Shown here: positions 1 through 8,143 of the stretch, in pieces
How the letters are laid out: each line of letters opens with the position of its first letter
How positions within the stretch are numbered: the stretch's first letter is position 1
DNA from: Rhizobium sullae
GTDB lineage: Bacteria > Pseudomonadota > Alphaproteobacteria > Rhizobiales > Rhizobiaceae
Assembly (NCBI RefSeq): GCF_900169785.1
Contig: NZ_FWER01000004.1
Location: forward strand, 181,020 to 245,019
Direction of reading: 5' to 3'
Length of the DNA: 64,000 nt
Translations under genes and position numbers: made by a program
Notes under the pieces: model-generated
Seen by the model: the letters and a program-made list of their open reading frames with translations, nothing else
Databases searched by the model: none
Told to the model about the DNA's origin: nothing

Positions 1-893
1 ACCATGTGCCGCTCGATCGCACCGCCAGCGAGGATCCCCCGCTTGGCGCGGACCTGCCAGAGGCGCTCGCGCGGCAGGCCGCGGTCGGGCTTGGCGATAT
101 GGTCGGTCACGCGCTCGGCAAGACCGATGAAATTGTGGTTGTAGTAGCCGAAGGCCGTCGTGCGGGTCAGAACCTGCACGTTGTCCATCGCCTTCAACTT
201 GGCAGTCGCCTGCTGCGCCCAGGTGTAACCCTCGATGCCGTCGATCTTCATGCCACTGTCGAAACGCAACGCGCCGCCGCATTCCGCCTGCTCGTCGCAG
301 ATAATGACGCTGGCACCTGCTTCAGCCGCGGCAAGGGCGGCCGAAAGCCCGGCAACGCCCGCACCTGCCACCAGCACATCGCAATGCGCGTAGCGGCTTG
401 CGTAATGATCCGGATCGCTTTCCGTCGGCGCCACGCCGAGACCGGCAGCACGTCGGATGATTGGCTCATAGACGTGCTTCCAGGCGGCCTTCGGCCACAT
501 GAAGGTCTTGTAGTAGAAGCCCGCCGCGAAGAACGGCGAAAGCAGATCGTTGACGCCGCCGACGTCGAAAGCGAGAGACGGGAAGCGGTTCTGCGAATTG
601 ACGGTCATTCCGTCGAAGACTTCCTGGACCGTCGCGCGCACGTTCGGCTGCTTGCGAGCCGAGTCTCGGGAAACGTCGATCAGCGCATTCGGCTCTTCCG
701 CGCCGGCTGAAAGGATGCCGCGCGGGCGGTGATACTTGAAGGAGCGGCCGACGAGATGCACACCGTTCGCAATAAGCGCCGAGGCGACGGTATCGCCTTC
801 GAGCGCGGTATAGCTCTTGCCGTCGAAGGTGAAGCGGGCGGTCCTCGCCGGCGTCAGGCGTCCCTTGCCTGCAATTCGGTTCGCGCCGCTCAT
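1..893 (-). CDS. soxA: Sarcosine oxidase alpha subunit, N-terminal part (runs off left edge)
   Basis: About 297 codons of the N-terminal half are present; the rest lies beyond the left edge. The product is the large subunit of heterotetrameric sarcosine oxidase, which demethylates sarcosine to glycine and passes a one-carbon unit to tetrahydrofolate. Visible features are an N-terminal ferredoxin-like segment (FTFDGKSYTALEGDT, then VASALIANG) and an NAD-type dinucleotide fold starting DVLVAGAGVAGLSAALAAAE at about residue 170. The start ATG overlaps the soxD stop as ATGA, which indicates translational coupling. The order soxB-soxD-soxA is the usual rhizobial operon, and soxG would be expected next, outside the window. 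Identification is secure; only the truncation limits it. Confidence 0.93.
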   Translation of the reverse strand, partial: MSGANRIAGKGRLTPARTARFTFDGKSYTALEGDTVASALIANGVHLVGRSFKYHRPRGILSAGAEEPNALIDVSRDSARKQPNVRATVQEVFDGMTVNSQNRFPSLAFDVGGVNDLLSPFFAAGFYYKTFMWPKAAWKHVYEPIIRRAAGLGVAPTESDPDHYASRYAHCDVLVAGAGVAGLSAALAAAEAGASVIICDEQAECGGALRFDSGMKIDGIEGYTWAQQATAKLKAMDNVQVLTRTTAFGYYNHNFIGLAERVTDHIAKPDRGLPRERLWQVRAKRGILAGGAIERHM

Positions 894-1231
894 TTCGCCT
901 CTCCTTCCGTCGCTTCATAGGTTTCGACGGGGGCGTGCGGAACACTGGCAGCGCCTATTTCGGGCTTCGGCTCGCCTGCCTTGTAGGTCATGATGAATTT
1001 GTCGCTGACTGTATCGCGCGCCGCATTGAAGAAGCGGCCGCAGCCATGGATATGCCGCCAGCGTTCGAAGATCAGACCCTTCGGATTGTCGCGCAGGAAG
1101 AAATACTCTTCAAATTCCTCGTCGGAAATCGAAGCGATGTTCTGCGGCCTCGCAATATGCGCATCGCCTGCGCCGCGGAATTCGAGCTCGGAACGTTCTT
1201 CCTGACAGTATGGGCAGTAGATCAGTAGCAT
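890..1231 (-). CDS. soxD: Sarcosine oxidase delta subunit
   Basis: A 113-residue protein starting MLLIYCPYCQEERSELEF. SoxD is a small zinc-binding subunit of the cytoplasmic sarcosine oxidase tetramer. The zinc ligands expected in the family are visible as the N-terminal CPYC pair and a distal HIHGCGRFFN segment. A longer reading frame continues upstream to about 1411, but that extension translates the palindromic repeat and is not protein-like, so the ATG at 1231 is preferred. The stop overlaps the soxA start by four bases. The gene is separated from soxB by about 214 bp, unusually far for this operon, and the gap is filled by a repeat element. Confidence 0.93.
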   Translation of the reverse strand: MLLIYCPYCQEERSELEFRGAGDAHIARPQNIASISDEEFEEYFFLRDNPKGLIFERWRHIHGCGRFFNAARDTVSDKFIMTYKAGEPKPEIGAASVPHAPVETYEATEGEAK

Positions 1232-1238
1232 TTTATTC

Positions 1239-1412
1239 TCCCTCTTCTCCCCCGCGGGGAGAAGGTGCCCGAAGGGCGGATGAGGGGGGTGAGGAGCGAA
1301 CGCGGCGAACGGCCTGAGTGGAAGCGAAGGGCAATTAACGGCCCACCGTACCGCCCCCTCATCCGACCCTGCGGGCCACCTTCTCCCCGGTGGGGAGAAG
1401 GGAAGACCCATC
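1239..1412. repeat. RIME-type palindromic intergenic repeat, copy A (inverted pair)
   Basis: Two roughly 50-bp modules face each other. The left module reads cttctccc...ggggagaagg then a gggcggatgaggggg tail; the right module (about 1352-1412) is nearly its reverse complement, starting ccccctcatccg and ending in cttctccccggtggggagaag. Each contains its own short hairpin, and together they could fold into one long stem with the 60-bp centre as loop. It sits inside the sox operon, between soxB and soxD. The family call rests on resemblance to the dispersed rhizobial intergenic mosaic elements and on related copies elsewhere in this window. Confidence 0.75.
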
Positions 1413-1445
1413 GCACCGTCCCGTGCAAATCAATCGGCGACCTCA

Positions 1446-2699
1446 TCAATGCGCCACCGCTGCGGCGGCCGCTTCGTCGATGAGCCTTCCGGTGCGGAAG
1501 CGCTCCAGCGTTAGCCCGGCGTTGAACTTGTGCGGCTCGTCGCGGGCGATCAGGTGCGCAAAGAGATTAGCCGAGCCCGGTGTCGCCTTGAAGCCGCCAG
1601 TGCCCCAGCCGCAGTTGACATAGAGTCCCGGAACCGGCGTCTTCGACTGGATCGCCGAACGGTCCGGCGTGTTGTCGACGATACCGCCCCAGGAGCGCAT
1701 CATCTTCACGCGGCGGAACATCGGGAAGAGCTCGCAGATCGCATCGAGCGTATGCGTGATGATCTGCAGGCCGCCGGTCTGCGAATAGGAATTGTACTGG
1801 TCCGTGCCAGCGCCGATGACGAGCTCGCCCTTGTCGGACTGCGAGATATAGGCATGCACCGTGTTCGACATGACGACGCAGGGGAAGATCGGCTTCAGCG
1901 GTTCGGAAACCAGGGCCTGCAGCGGGCTCGATTGCAGCGGCACGCGAACGTCCGCCATCTTCATCACGGTCGTCGTATGGCCGGCTGCGGAGACGCCGAT
2001 CTTCTTCGCGCCGATGAAGCCGCGATTGGTTTCAACGCCCGTCACCCTGCCATCAGGACCGCGGCGGAGGCCTGTGACTTCGCAATTCTGGATGATGTGA
2101 ACGCCGCGATCCGACGCCGCACGAGCATAACCCCAGGCGACTGCATCGTGACGTGCCGTACCGCCGCGGCGCTGCAGAGCCGCGCCGTTGATCGGGTAGC
2201 GCGCCGTTGCCGAAATATCGAGCGGCGGACAATAAGCCTTTGCCTGCTCTGGCGTCAGCCATTCGTTGTCGATGCCGTAGAGCCGGTTGGCATGGATATG
2301 CCGCTTGAAGGACTGCTGGTCGTGAATGTTGTGGGAGAGCATCATCACGCCGCGCGGTGAATACATCACATTGTAATTGAGATCCTGCGACAGATTCTCC
2401 CAGAGCTTCATCGAATGCTCGTAGATGTGCATGCTCTCTTCATAGAGATAGTTCGAGCGGATGATGGTAGTGTTACGACCGGTATTGCCACCGCCGAGCC
2501 AACCTTTTTCCAGCACCGCGACATTGGTAATGCCATGCTCCTTGGCAAGGTAGTAGGCTGCCCCCAGACCATGCCCGCCGCCGCCGATGATGATGACGTC
2601 GTATTCCGCGCGCGGTTCCGGCGAAGTCCACTGCCTGTCCCAGCCCTTATGGCCTCTGAGCGCTTCCCGTGCCACGGCAAAAACCGAATATTTCCGCAT
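1446..2699 (-). CDS. soxB: Sarcosine oxidase beta subunit
   Basis: 417 residues, normal for SoxB, the subunit carrying the covalent FMN and non-covalent FAD at which sarcosine is oxidised. The FAD-binding Rossmann motif GGGGHGLGAAYYLA lies near residues 39-52, followed by the conserved GWLGGGNTGRNTTIIRSNY segment. The C-terminal half has the DAO-fold signature RSWGGIVDNTPDRSAI and the late GWGTGGFKATPGSA stretch. It is the first gene of the sox operon in this window. A reasonable Shine-Dalgarno (AAGGAG) lies about 11 bases before the ATG. In rhizobia this operon serves betaine, carnitine and sarcosine catabolism. Confidence 0.96.
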   Translation of the reverse strand: MRKYSVFAVAREALRGHKGWDRQWTSPEPRAEYDVIIIGGGGHGLGAAYYLAKEHGITNVAVLEKGWLGGGNTGRNTTIIRSNYLYEESMHIYEHSMKLWENLSQDLNYNVMYSPRGVMMLSHNIHDQQSFKRHIHANRLYGIDNEWLTPEQAKAYCPPLDISATARYPINGAALQRRGGTARHDAVAWGYARAASDRGVHIIQNCEVTGLRRGPDGRVTGVETNRGFIGAKKIGVSAAGHTTTVMKMADVRVPLQSSPLQALVSEPLKPIFPCVVMSNTVHAYISQSDKGELVIGAGTDQYNSYSQTGGLQIITHTLDAICELFPMFRRVKMMRSWGGIVDNTPDRSAIQSKTPVPGLYVNCGWGTGGFKATPGSANLFAHLIARDEPHKFNAGLTLERFRTGRLIDEAAAAAVAH

Positions 2700-2940
2700 C
2701 CGCCTTCGTCTCCTTCAGGGAAAGGCATTTCCTTCGTGGCCATACAAATCGCAAATCGAAATGCGGCACAACGTTTCTTTTGCGACGCGAACGGGCTTTT
2801 GTTTGACATGCCTGAAACAAGTGCTGATGACACTCCACCGGCTGAACCGCATTCGTGCCGGATTAGTCGAACTAACCCAAGAGGGCAGGCAGACGGGTGG
2901 CATATCATATGCTAATATTCCTATGCTTAGGGGTATTTCC

Positions 2941-3867
2941 ATGTCGTATCTGCGTCCTGTTACAGCTGCGGTGCTCTGCGCGGTGCTTTCCAGCCCCATG
3001 CCGGTTTCCGCAACCGAGCAGGTCGGCCAGGCGATCCGGATCAAGACGGAGGTCACCGGTCAATCGGGACCGCTGACGGTAAATGCCGCTGTCCATCGCG
3101 ACGAGCGCATTCGTACCTCGCAATCCGGACTTGGTCAGTTTGTCTTCCGGGACGGTACGAAGCTTGCGGTCGGCTGGGGCTCGTCGGTCGTCATCGACAA
3201 ATACATCTTCGATGATTCGCAATCGGTGAAGAGGCTGAGCATCCGCGCAGCGAAGGGAACGTTCCGCTGGATCAGCGGCAGTTCGAAATCGTCCGCCTAC
3301 CAGATCCTGACGCCTGCAGGTACGATCGGTGTGCGCGGCACTGCCTTCGATTTCTATGTCGGCCCCGATGGAACAACAGCCGTCGTTATGCTGAATGGTG
3401 CCGCTGAGTTTTGCGGCCCCGGCGGCTGCCGGCAGCTGACACGCCGTTGCGACTGTGTCGTTGCGACACGTAACGGAAACATGACGGATGTGGCGCGCGT
3501 CAACCAGGGCGTCCTTCGCAGGCTCGGAACGTCAGACGCGCTGCCATTCCTTTCCGGCGGCCAGTCGCTTACCGGCATGATGGGCGGCGGCTGCGGGTTG
3601 ACCGCGGCGTTGCAACGGCGCCCTGAAGCGCCTCAGCGACAGGCACCGAGCACCCCGCCTCCGGAACCAAAGCCCGAGAAGCCGCGGGAACCTGGCAGGC
3701 CTCACACGGACAAGCCGCGTGATCACACCGATAGGCCGCACGACCCTGACGGGCCGCATAAATCATATGACCACAACCGGGGGGATCACGACAAAGGTCG
3801 CGATAAGGCCGATCGTCATGACAAGGATCATGACAGGGATCGTGGCGAACGGAACCGCCATCGTTAA
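2941..3867 (+). CDS. Secreted FecR-domain protein with His/Asp-rich tail
   Basis: 308 residues. The start at 2941 is preferred because AGGGG sits 8 bases upstream and the protein then begins with a signal peptide (MSYLRPVTAAVLCAVLSS, cleavage near VSAT). Residues of about 45-150 form a FecR-like beta-rich domain (SGLGQFVFRDGTKLAVGWGS, then TPAGTIGVRGTAFDF). The last 90 residues are low-complexity: first Pro/Glu-rich, then a string of HD/DK/RD units rich in His and Asp, which could bind metal or simply be extended. It is convergent with the CHASE2 cyclase gene, only four bases apart. FecR-domain proteins are often found beside CHASE2 cyclases, so a periplasmic partner role is plausible but inferred. 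No sigma factor or TonB receptor is adjacent, so classic FecIRA signalling is unlikely. Confidence 0.8.
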   Translation: MSYLRPVTAAVLCAVLSSPMPVSATEQVGQAIRIKTEVTGQSGPLTVNAAVHRDERIRTSQSGLGQFVFRDGTKLAVGWGSSVVIDKYIFDDSQSVKRLSIRAAKGTFRWISGSSKSSAYQILTPAGTIGVRGTAFDFYVGPDGTTAVVMLNGAAEFCGPGGCRQLTRRCDCVVATRNGNMTDVARVNQGVLRRLGTSDALPFLSGGQSLTGMMGGGCGLTAALQRRPEAPQRQAPSTPPPEPKPEKPREPGRPHTDKPRDHTDRPHDPDGPHKSYDHNRGDHDKGRDKADRHDKDHDRDRGERNRHR

Positions 3868-3871
3868 CACC

Positions 3872-6043
3872 TCACTCAGCCGGCCGCGCTTCCTCGGAAA
3901 CCGGTTCATCGCGGAAATGATCAGCCCTGCGGGAAATCCGGCGATAAAATTCTGCCAATCCAGGAGCCATCATCTTGGCCCTCAGCCTGATGGCGCTGAC
4001 GATCCGGCGAGCGTCGGGCGAGCGCGAGCGAAAGGCTTCAATAAGCTGATTGTGGAGGCGCTGCAGTTCCCCAAATTCCGCTGATTGTGCCAAGCGCTGA
4101 TCGCCAACGACAGCGAATAGACGCGTGCGGCTGCTCTTTCCCTTCAGACCGATAATGCCCGCCTCTAGCAGCGCGGCACCTAGCTGCAGCCGCGCCGTAT
4201 CCTCCGAAATCAGAATATCGAAACCGACTTCCTTGCAGGAGGATTCGATGCGCGCAGCAACGTTCACGGCATCTCCGACGGCCGAATAGTTGAAGCGCGT
4301 TTCGGCCCCCATGTTTCCGACGCAGGCAACGCCGGTATGGATGCCGATGCCGATACCGACGGGCTGGTCCGTGCCGAAGCCGAAGGCGTCGGCAGCATTT
4401 AGTTCGGCAAGCGTTTCCCGCATGGCCAGTGCCGCACGCACCGCCTTCGTCTCGTGACCGGCAACATCGACTGGTGCATTCCAGAAGGCCATGATCGAGT
4501 CGCCGATGAATTTGTCGAGCGTGCCCTCATTGGCGACGACATGGCGGCTCAACGCATCGAGCAGCGTGTTGAGGAATCTGACGACGGCCGTTGGCGATAG
4601 GCGCTCGCTGATTTCGGTGAAATGACGTACATCGACGAACATGACCGTCAGTTCCCGATCGTCGCCGCCAAGGCGCAATGCGTCGCGCGTATGCTCGATA
4701 CGATAGAGGAGTGACGGTGACAGATACTGTCCGAAGGCGCGGCGAACCTCGCGCCGCTCCCGGTCGATTACAAGGATGCGGAACGATGTCGCTGAAAAAT
4801 GGGTGATCGATCCGCTGATGATCGGCGCCAACGGATCGAAGAGAAGCCCGGAATAGGAAAAACAAAGCCAAGACGCGACAAGAGCGAGCGCAGTGATCGC
4901 CAAACCGCAGGCGAGCGCCACGGCCGGGCTGACGAAGGTCGTCAATATCACCAGAAGGCTGCCCAACATCGCGATGGCGAATATCTCCAGGCCATCGGCC
5001 CAATCCGGCCGCGACAGATAGCGGCTGTTCAGGATCTGCTCGACAGTCTGCGCATGCAGCGAAACCCCCGGCACATTCTCTCCAAGCGCCGTAACGCGGA
5101 TATCCTGCAATCCGGCAGCCGAGGTGCCGACAAAGACGATGCTGCCGTTGATCGCCGCGCTGACCTCCGGCGATGCTCCTTCCGCCGCAAGCACATGCCG
5201 CGCGGAGACATATCTCTCCGCATGGTCGGCGCTGACGTAAAGCCAGAGCTCACCTGCCGCCGTCACGGGAACGACGAAGTCGCCGATCTTGGCCGATGTC
5301 ATGACACCGACCGCGTCCGGTGCGCCTGCCAGCACGTAGGTCGAAGCACCCTGGGCAACACGCAGCGCTTCGAGCGCCAGGTTAGGATAAAGCTGCTCGC
5401 CGTCCGTCAGAAACAGCGGAACCGCCCGCACTACCGATGAGGGGCTGCCTGGGTTAAGGCTAATATGGCCAACACCGGCGGCATTCGCTTCAAGACGCGG
5501 CCGCAACGGCGTTGCAGCTTTGATATGCGGAGGTGCCTCGACGGGACTTTCGCCGGTGAAGGCGAAACCAGCCTTGACCGATGGACGATATGTTCCCTCG
5601 TTGGATAAGCCGAAGCCGAGCACGACGGGCTTATCGGCAATCGAATCAGCAAAAATGTTGTCATTGTCCGGCAACTGCGCCAGAAGCGACGGATCGATCC
5701 CCGGCACATTGCCGACGACAGCGCGAGGTGAAAGCCTGTCCGGTTCGGCAAAAAGTATATCGAAAGCAATCGCCGCCGCACCCATCTCGGACAGTCTGTT
5801 GACAAGCAGGGCCAACCTATCGCGCGGCCACGGCCACTGGCCGAATTCCCGCAGCGACGCCTCATCAATATCAATCACCCGCACGGGCAGCTCTTCGAAC
5901 GGCCGCGGCGACACGCGCTGGTACTCGTCGAAGGTCACATCGCGGATCGATCGCAGGAGCTGCGGATCACCGGCCCGCAGCAGCGTGAGCATGGCAACAA
6001 TCGCCAAGCCGATGATGACGCCGATTTGCTGCGTGCGTGTCAT
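3872..6043 (-). CDS. CHASE2-domain class III adenylate/guanylate cyclase
   Basis: 723 residues. A first membrane segment (IGVIIGLAIVAMLTLL, residues 8-23) is followed by a periplasmic CHASE2 sensor domain of about 300 residues containing the typical VRVIDIDEASLREFGQWPW start. Two to three further membrane helices (about 345-420) precede a cytoplasmic class III cyclase catalytic domain. Visible catalytic elements are LTVMFVDVRHFTEISE (metal-binding Asp), DKFIGDSIMAFWNAP and FNYSAVGDAVNVAARIE. The Lys in DKFIGD favours ATP as substrate, but guanylate activity cannot be excluded. The enzyme should make cyclic AMP in response to an unknown envelope signal. It is convergent with the FecR-domain gene. 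Confidence 0.92.
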   Translation of the reverse strand: MTRTQQIGVIIGLAIVAMLTLLRAGDPQLLRSIRDVTFDEYQRVSPRPFEELPVRVIDIDEASLREFGQWPWPRDRLALLVNRLSEMGAAAIAFDILFAEPDRLSPRAVVGNVPGIDPSLLAQLPDNDNIFADSIADKPVVLGFGLSNEGTYRPSVKAGFAFTGESPVEAPPHIKAATPLRPRLEANAAGVGHISLNPGSPSSVVRAVPLFLTDGEQLYPNLALEALRVAQGASTYVLAGAPDAVGVMTSAKIGDFVVPVTAAGELWLYVSADHAERYVSARHVLAAEGASPEVSAAINGSIVFVGTSAAGLQDIRVTALGENVPGVSLHAQTVEQILNSRYLSRPDWADGLEIFAIAMLGSLLVILTTFVSPAVALACGLAITALALVASWLCFSYSGLLFDPLAPIISGSITHFSATSFRILVIDRERREVRRAFGQYLSPSLLYRIEHTRDALRLGGDDRELTVMFVDVRHFTEISERLSPTAVVRFLNTLLDALSRHVVANEGTLDKFIGDSIMAFWNAPVDVAGHETKAVRAALAMRETLAELNAADAFGFGTDQPVGIGIGIHTGVACVGNMGAETRFNYSAVGDAVNVAARIESSCKEVGFDILISEDTARLQLGAALLEAGIIGLKGKSSRTRLFAVVGDQRLAQSAEFGELQRLHNQLIEAFRSRSPDARRIVSAIRLRAKMMAPGLAEFYRRISRRADHFRDEPVSEEARPAE

Positions 6044-6225
6044 GAACCGATGGCGCCCCTACGCTGCAAGCTTGCTGAGCAGCAAGGAAAAGCTACGCCG
6101 CTTTAGCCCTGAACACCATCCTGTCTTACGAACTGGCTCGCAGCATAAAGACAAATTGTGTCGGAGCGCGGAAATGGGGCTAGGCAGACTACCGGCCGGA
6201 GGAGAGGATCACGTTTGCAATAGAC

Positions 6226-6456
6226 CTATTGGCCGGCCGATTTGACTGAGGCCTTGCGTTTCCGTTTTGCTGCCGGAAGCTCCGGCTCAGCTTCGGCTTC
6301 CCGCTGAAGACGGAGAGCTTTCAACTTCTCCGTCTTTTTTTCGCGCAGTTTCGCCTCATCTGCGATGATCGCCCGCGCCGTGTGATCCGTCGCTTCGGCC
6401 TTGTCACGGGCCGACATCTTCGTGGCGTTGAAGAATGCGTCCTTTGTGGCAGTCAT
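6226..6456 (-). CDS. Small hypothetical protein, charged and Lys/Arg-rich
   Basis: 76 residues starting MTATKDAFFNATKMSARDKA. The sequence is hydrophilic and probably helical, with a central ADEAKLREKKTEKLKALRLQ coiled-coil-like stretch and a basic C-terminus (AAKRKRKAS). No enzymatic motif is seen. It lies just downstream of rpsU in the same direction, so it may share that transcript. A basic small protein near ribosomal and cold-shock genes could bind nucleic acid, but that is only a guess from composition. The reading frame has good codon use and a normal ATG. Confidence 0.65.
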   Translation of the reverse strand: MTATKDAFFNATKMSARDKAEATDHTARAIIADEAKLREKKTEKLKALRLQREAEAEPELPAAKRKRKASVKSAGQ

Positions 6457-6510
6457 TCGCTTTTCCCTTGGATGGTTAGCGTAGTTGGAAGCCAGCCCCG
6501 CAAGCGGTCA

Positions 6511-6747
6511 TTAGCGCGTATTTGCCGCCTTCTTGGGCATCGGCAGCAAACCTTCGCGCTGCATCTTCTTGCGCGCGAGTTTCCGCTGCCGGCGAATAGC
6601 CTCGCCCTTTTCGCGGGCCCGCTTCTCGGACGGCTTTTCATAGGCGCTACGCGCCTTCATTTCGCGAAACAGCCCTTCGCGCTGCATCTTCTTCTTGAGC
6701 ACGCGAAGAGCCTGATCGACATTATTGTCCCTGACGAGAACCTGCAA
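6511..6747 (-). CDS. rpsU: 30S ribosomal protein S21 (first copy)
   Basis: 78 residues from a TTG start. S21 is a small basic protein of the 30S subunit involved in mRNA binding during initiation. The family core [20 protein letters not shown] is clear, followed by [20 protein letters not shown] and a basic tail. I place the start at TTG 6747 because the second copy in this window begins at the equivalent codon (GTG) with the same MQVLVRDNN sequence, and GGAAAAGA precedes it. An upstream in-frame ATG at 6774 would add nine residues. The C-terminus is longer than in the second copy. Confidence 0.9.
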   Translation of the reverse strand: MQVLVRDNNVDQALRVLKKKMQREGLFREMKARSAYEKPSEKRAREKGEAIRRQRKLARKKMQREGLLPMPKKAANTR

Positions 6748-6799
6748 AATCTTTTCCTTTCGCCGGCATGACATGCCGTGCTGTTAACGAGTGAAGACG

Positions 6800-7093
6800 T
6801 TACTTTCGAATCTTGATGCTGGAAACCTTCAACCAAGGCTCGGCATTGGAAGTTTGAATTGCCTGAGTACCGACGATCCGCGGTGGGGATTCGGTCGCAT
6901 CGATATCAAGTGCAGTTATCCTGCGCTCGAAGTTTTCAGCCTCGAACCGGACACGATACTGCACATGTCCATGGTCGTTCGGCAGTACGCCGACAACCTT
7001 GCATCGCCTGTTGGCCGCCGCCGTTCGGGTGAGACCGGACTTCAGCACCACAAGGTCGCCGACTTTATAGTTCGAATAGCTCGGCTTTGGCAT
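6800..7093 (-). CDS. Hypothetical protein, possible SH3/KOW-like fold
   Basis: 97 residues starting MPKPSYSNYKVGDLVVLKSG. The first 60 residues (KVGDLVVLKSGLTRT, CKVVGVLPNDHGHVQYRVRF) read like a short beta-barrel with an alternating hydrophobic pattern of the KOW/SH3 kind; this is inference from pattern, not a domain match. It lies between cspA and rpsU in the same direction, with a terminator-like hairpin between it and cspA. I do not recognise the family. The genomic position, between a cold-shock protein and S21, suggests a role in RNA or translation under stress, with low certainty. Confidence 0.6.
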   Translation of the reverse strand: MPKPSYSNYKVGDLVVLKSGLTRTAAANRRCKVVGVLPNDHGHVQYRVRFEAENFERRITALDIDATESPPRIVGTQAIQTSNAEPWLKVSSIKIRK

Positions 7094-7134
7094 CGCGGCA
7101 CCCTTTCAAATGTCAGATGGTCGGATCGCCTAAA

Positions 7135-7161
7135 CAAAAAGGCCGGGCGCTTTACCCGACC
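7135..7161 (-). terminator. Rho-independent terminator after cspA
   Basis: Read on the minus strand, GGTCGGG and CCCGGCC form a 7-bp stem (one G-T pair) around a 7-base loop, followed by five T residues. It lies about 60 bp beyond the cspA stop and before the 97-residue hypothetical gene. Confidence 0.75.
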
Positions 7162-7219
7162 TCTCCCATCATTCAGCCTGCTGCCAGTACATCCGTGGTC
7201 AGCCAGGGCTAATGACAAA

Positions 7220-7429
7220 TCATGCGGCCTGGAGATTGTCCGCTGCGTTCTTGCCGGACTTTTTATCCCGGACCAGATCGTAGCGTACCTTCTGTCCATC
7301 GGACAGTGTGCTCAACCCGGCGCGTTCCACTGCGGAAATATGCACGAAGACGTCAGTCGAGCCGTCATCCGGCTGGATAAAACCAAAACCCTTGGTGCTG
7401 TTGAACCATTTAACTGTGCCTGAATTCAT
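7220..7429 (-). CDS. cspA: Cold-shock protein, CspA family
   Basis: 69 residues, the usual size for a single cold-shock domain. Both RNA-binding motifs are present: RNP1 as KGFGFIQ (residues 13-19) and RNP2 as VFVHIS (residues 27-32). The protein binds single-stranded RNA or DNA and acts as an RNA chaperone. The start at 7429 follows a strong AAGGAGAT Shine-Dalgarno; an upstream extension in the same frame is not cold-shock-like. The gene has a long upstream space before the divergent second rpsU gene, compatible with a long cold-shock 5' leader. Several paralogs are normal in rhizobia, so the exact paralog name is not certain. Confidence 0.93.
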   Translation of the reverse strand: MNSGTVKWFNSTKGFGFIQPDDGSTDVFVHISAVERAGLSTLSDGQKVRYDLVRDKKSGKNAADNLQAA

Positions 7430-7794
7430 GAACGATCTCCTTTCAATCGTTGCCTTACCGGAGAAACACTCGCCGGTTCTTATCGATGTTGAGAGGAAAT
7501 CTGACAGAACGCTTTCGGCGTGTGGACAAAGGTCGCAAGCAATATTCGATGCGCTACATATAGGTGCATTTTCAAATACGGCAATAGCAAATGCATCGAG
7601 ATGCCGTGTCCGCCAGCGTAGCGGAGGGCTGCGCCCGCCATTTTTTCGGCAGATCGCCATATCAGTCTGGACTTCACCCCTCCGATCTGGTATCCCCCAT
7701 CACCAATCGCAAGGCTCCGGCCGCGCGAACCGTATTATTTTGCCCTGGCGCTGTCGCCGCTGGTGTCAACCAAAACCAAAGGAACGTGATTCTC
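7430..7794. other. Intergenic region between divergent cspA and the second rpsU
   Basis: About 365 bp without a convincing gene. It must hold the cspA promoter and 5' leader (minus) and the promoter of the second rpsU copy (plus). Short open frames here are not protein-like. I see no clear inverted repeat or riboswitch, apart from the cspA ribosome-binding site at its left end. Confidence 0.5.
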
Positions 7795-8007
7795 GTGCAG
7801 GTACTTGTCCGCGATAACAATGTCGATCAGGCTCTCCGCGCTCTCAAGAAGAAGATGCAGCGCGAAGGCATTTTCCGCGAAATGAAGATGCGCGACTACT
7901 ACGAGAAGCCGTCGCAGAAGCGCGCTCGCGAGAAGGCCGAAGCCGTTCGCCGCGTTCGCAAGCTGGCTCGCAAGCGGGCACAGCGCGAAGGTCTGGTTGC
8001 ACGCTAG
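7795..8007 (+). CDS. rpsU: 30S ribosomal protein S21 (second copy)
   Basis: 70 residues from a GTG start, beginning [20 protein letters not shown] and ending in a basic [16 protein letters not shown] tail. This is the normal length for alphaproteobacterial S21. It shares most of its first 60 residues with the copy at 6511-6747 but is shorter at the C-terminus and differs in the middle ([10 protein letters not shown] against [10 protein letters not shown]). The start is supported by alignment with that paralog and by AAGGAACG upstream. A hairpin with a short T-run follows the stop. The gene is divergent from cspA. Confidence 0.92.
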   Translation: MQVLVRDNNVDQALRALKKKMQREGIFREMKMRDYYEKPSQKRAREKAEAVRRVRKLARKRAQREGLVAR

Positions 8008-8014
8008 GCGGAGC

Positions 8015-8034
8015 CGTCGTTATTTCGACGTTTT
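8015..8034 (+). terminator. Possible terminator after the second rpsU
   Basis: CGTCG and CGACG form a 5-bp stem around TTATTT, followed by four T residues, eight bases after the rpsU stop. The stem is short, so confidence is moderate. Confidence 0.45.
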
Positions 8035-8143
8035 CAGATGCATGTTGGCGGGGGCGATTACGTGTCGCCGCCGCCTTTTTATTTTGCCGCTGAAGATCGC
8101 ATATCCGATTACCGCGGATATGACGCATGGGGAAAGCGCACGA

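Noticed and set aside
1232..1411. 60-codon N-terminal extension of soxD
   Set aside because: It translates the palindromic repeat; the SoxD family begins at MLLIYCPYC.
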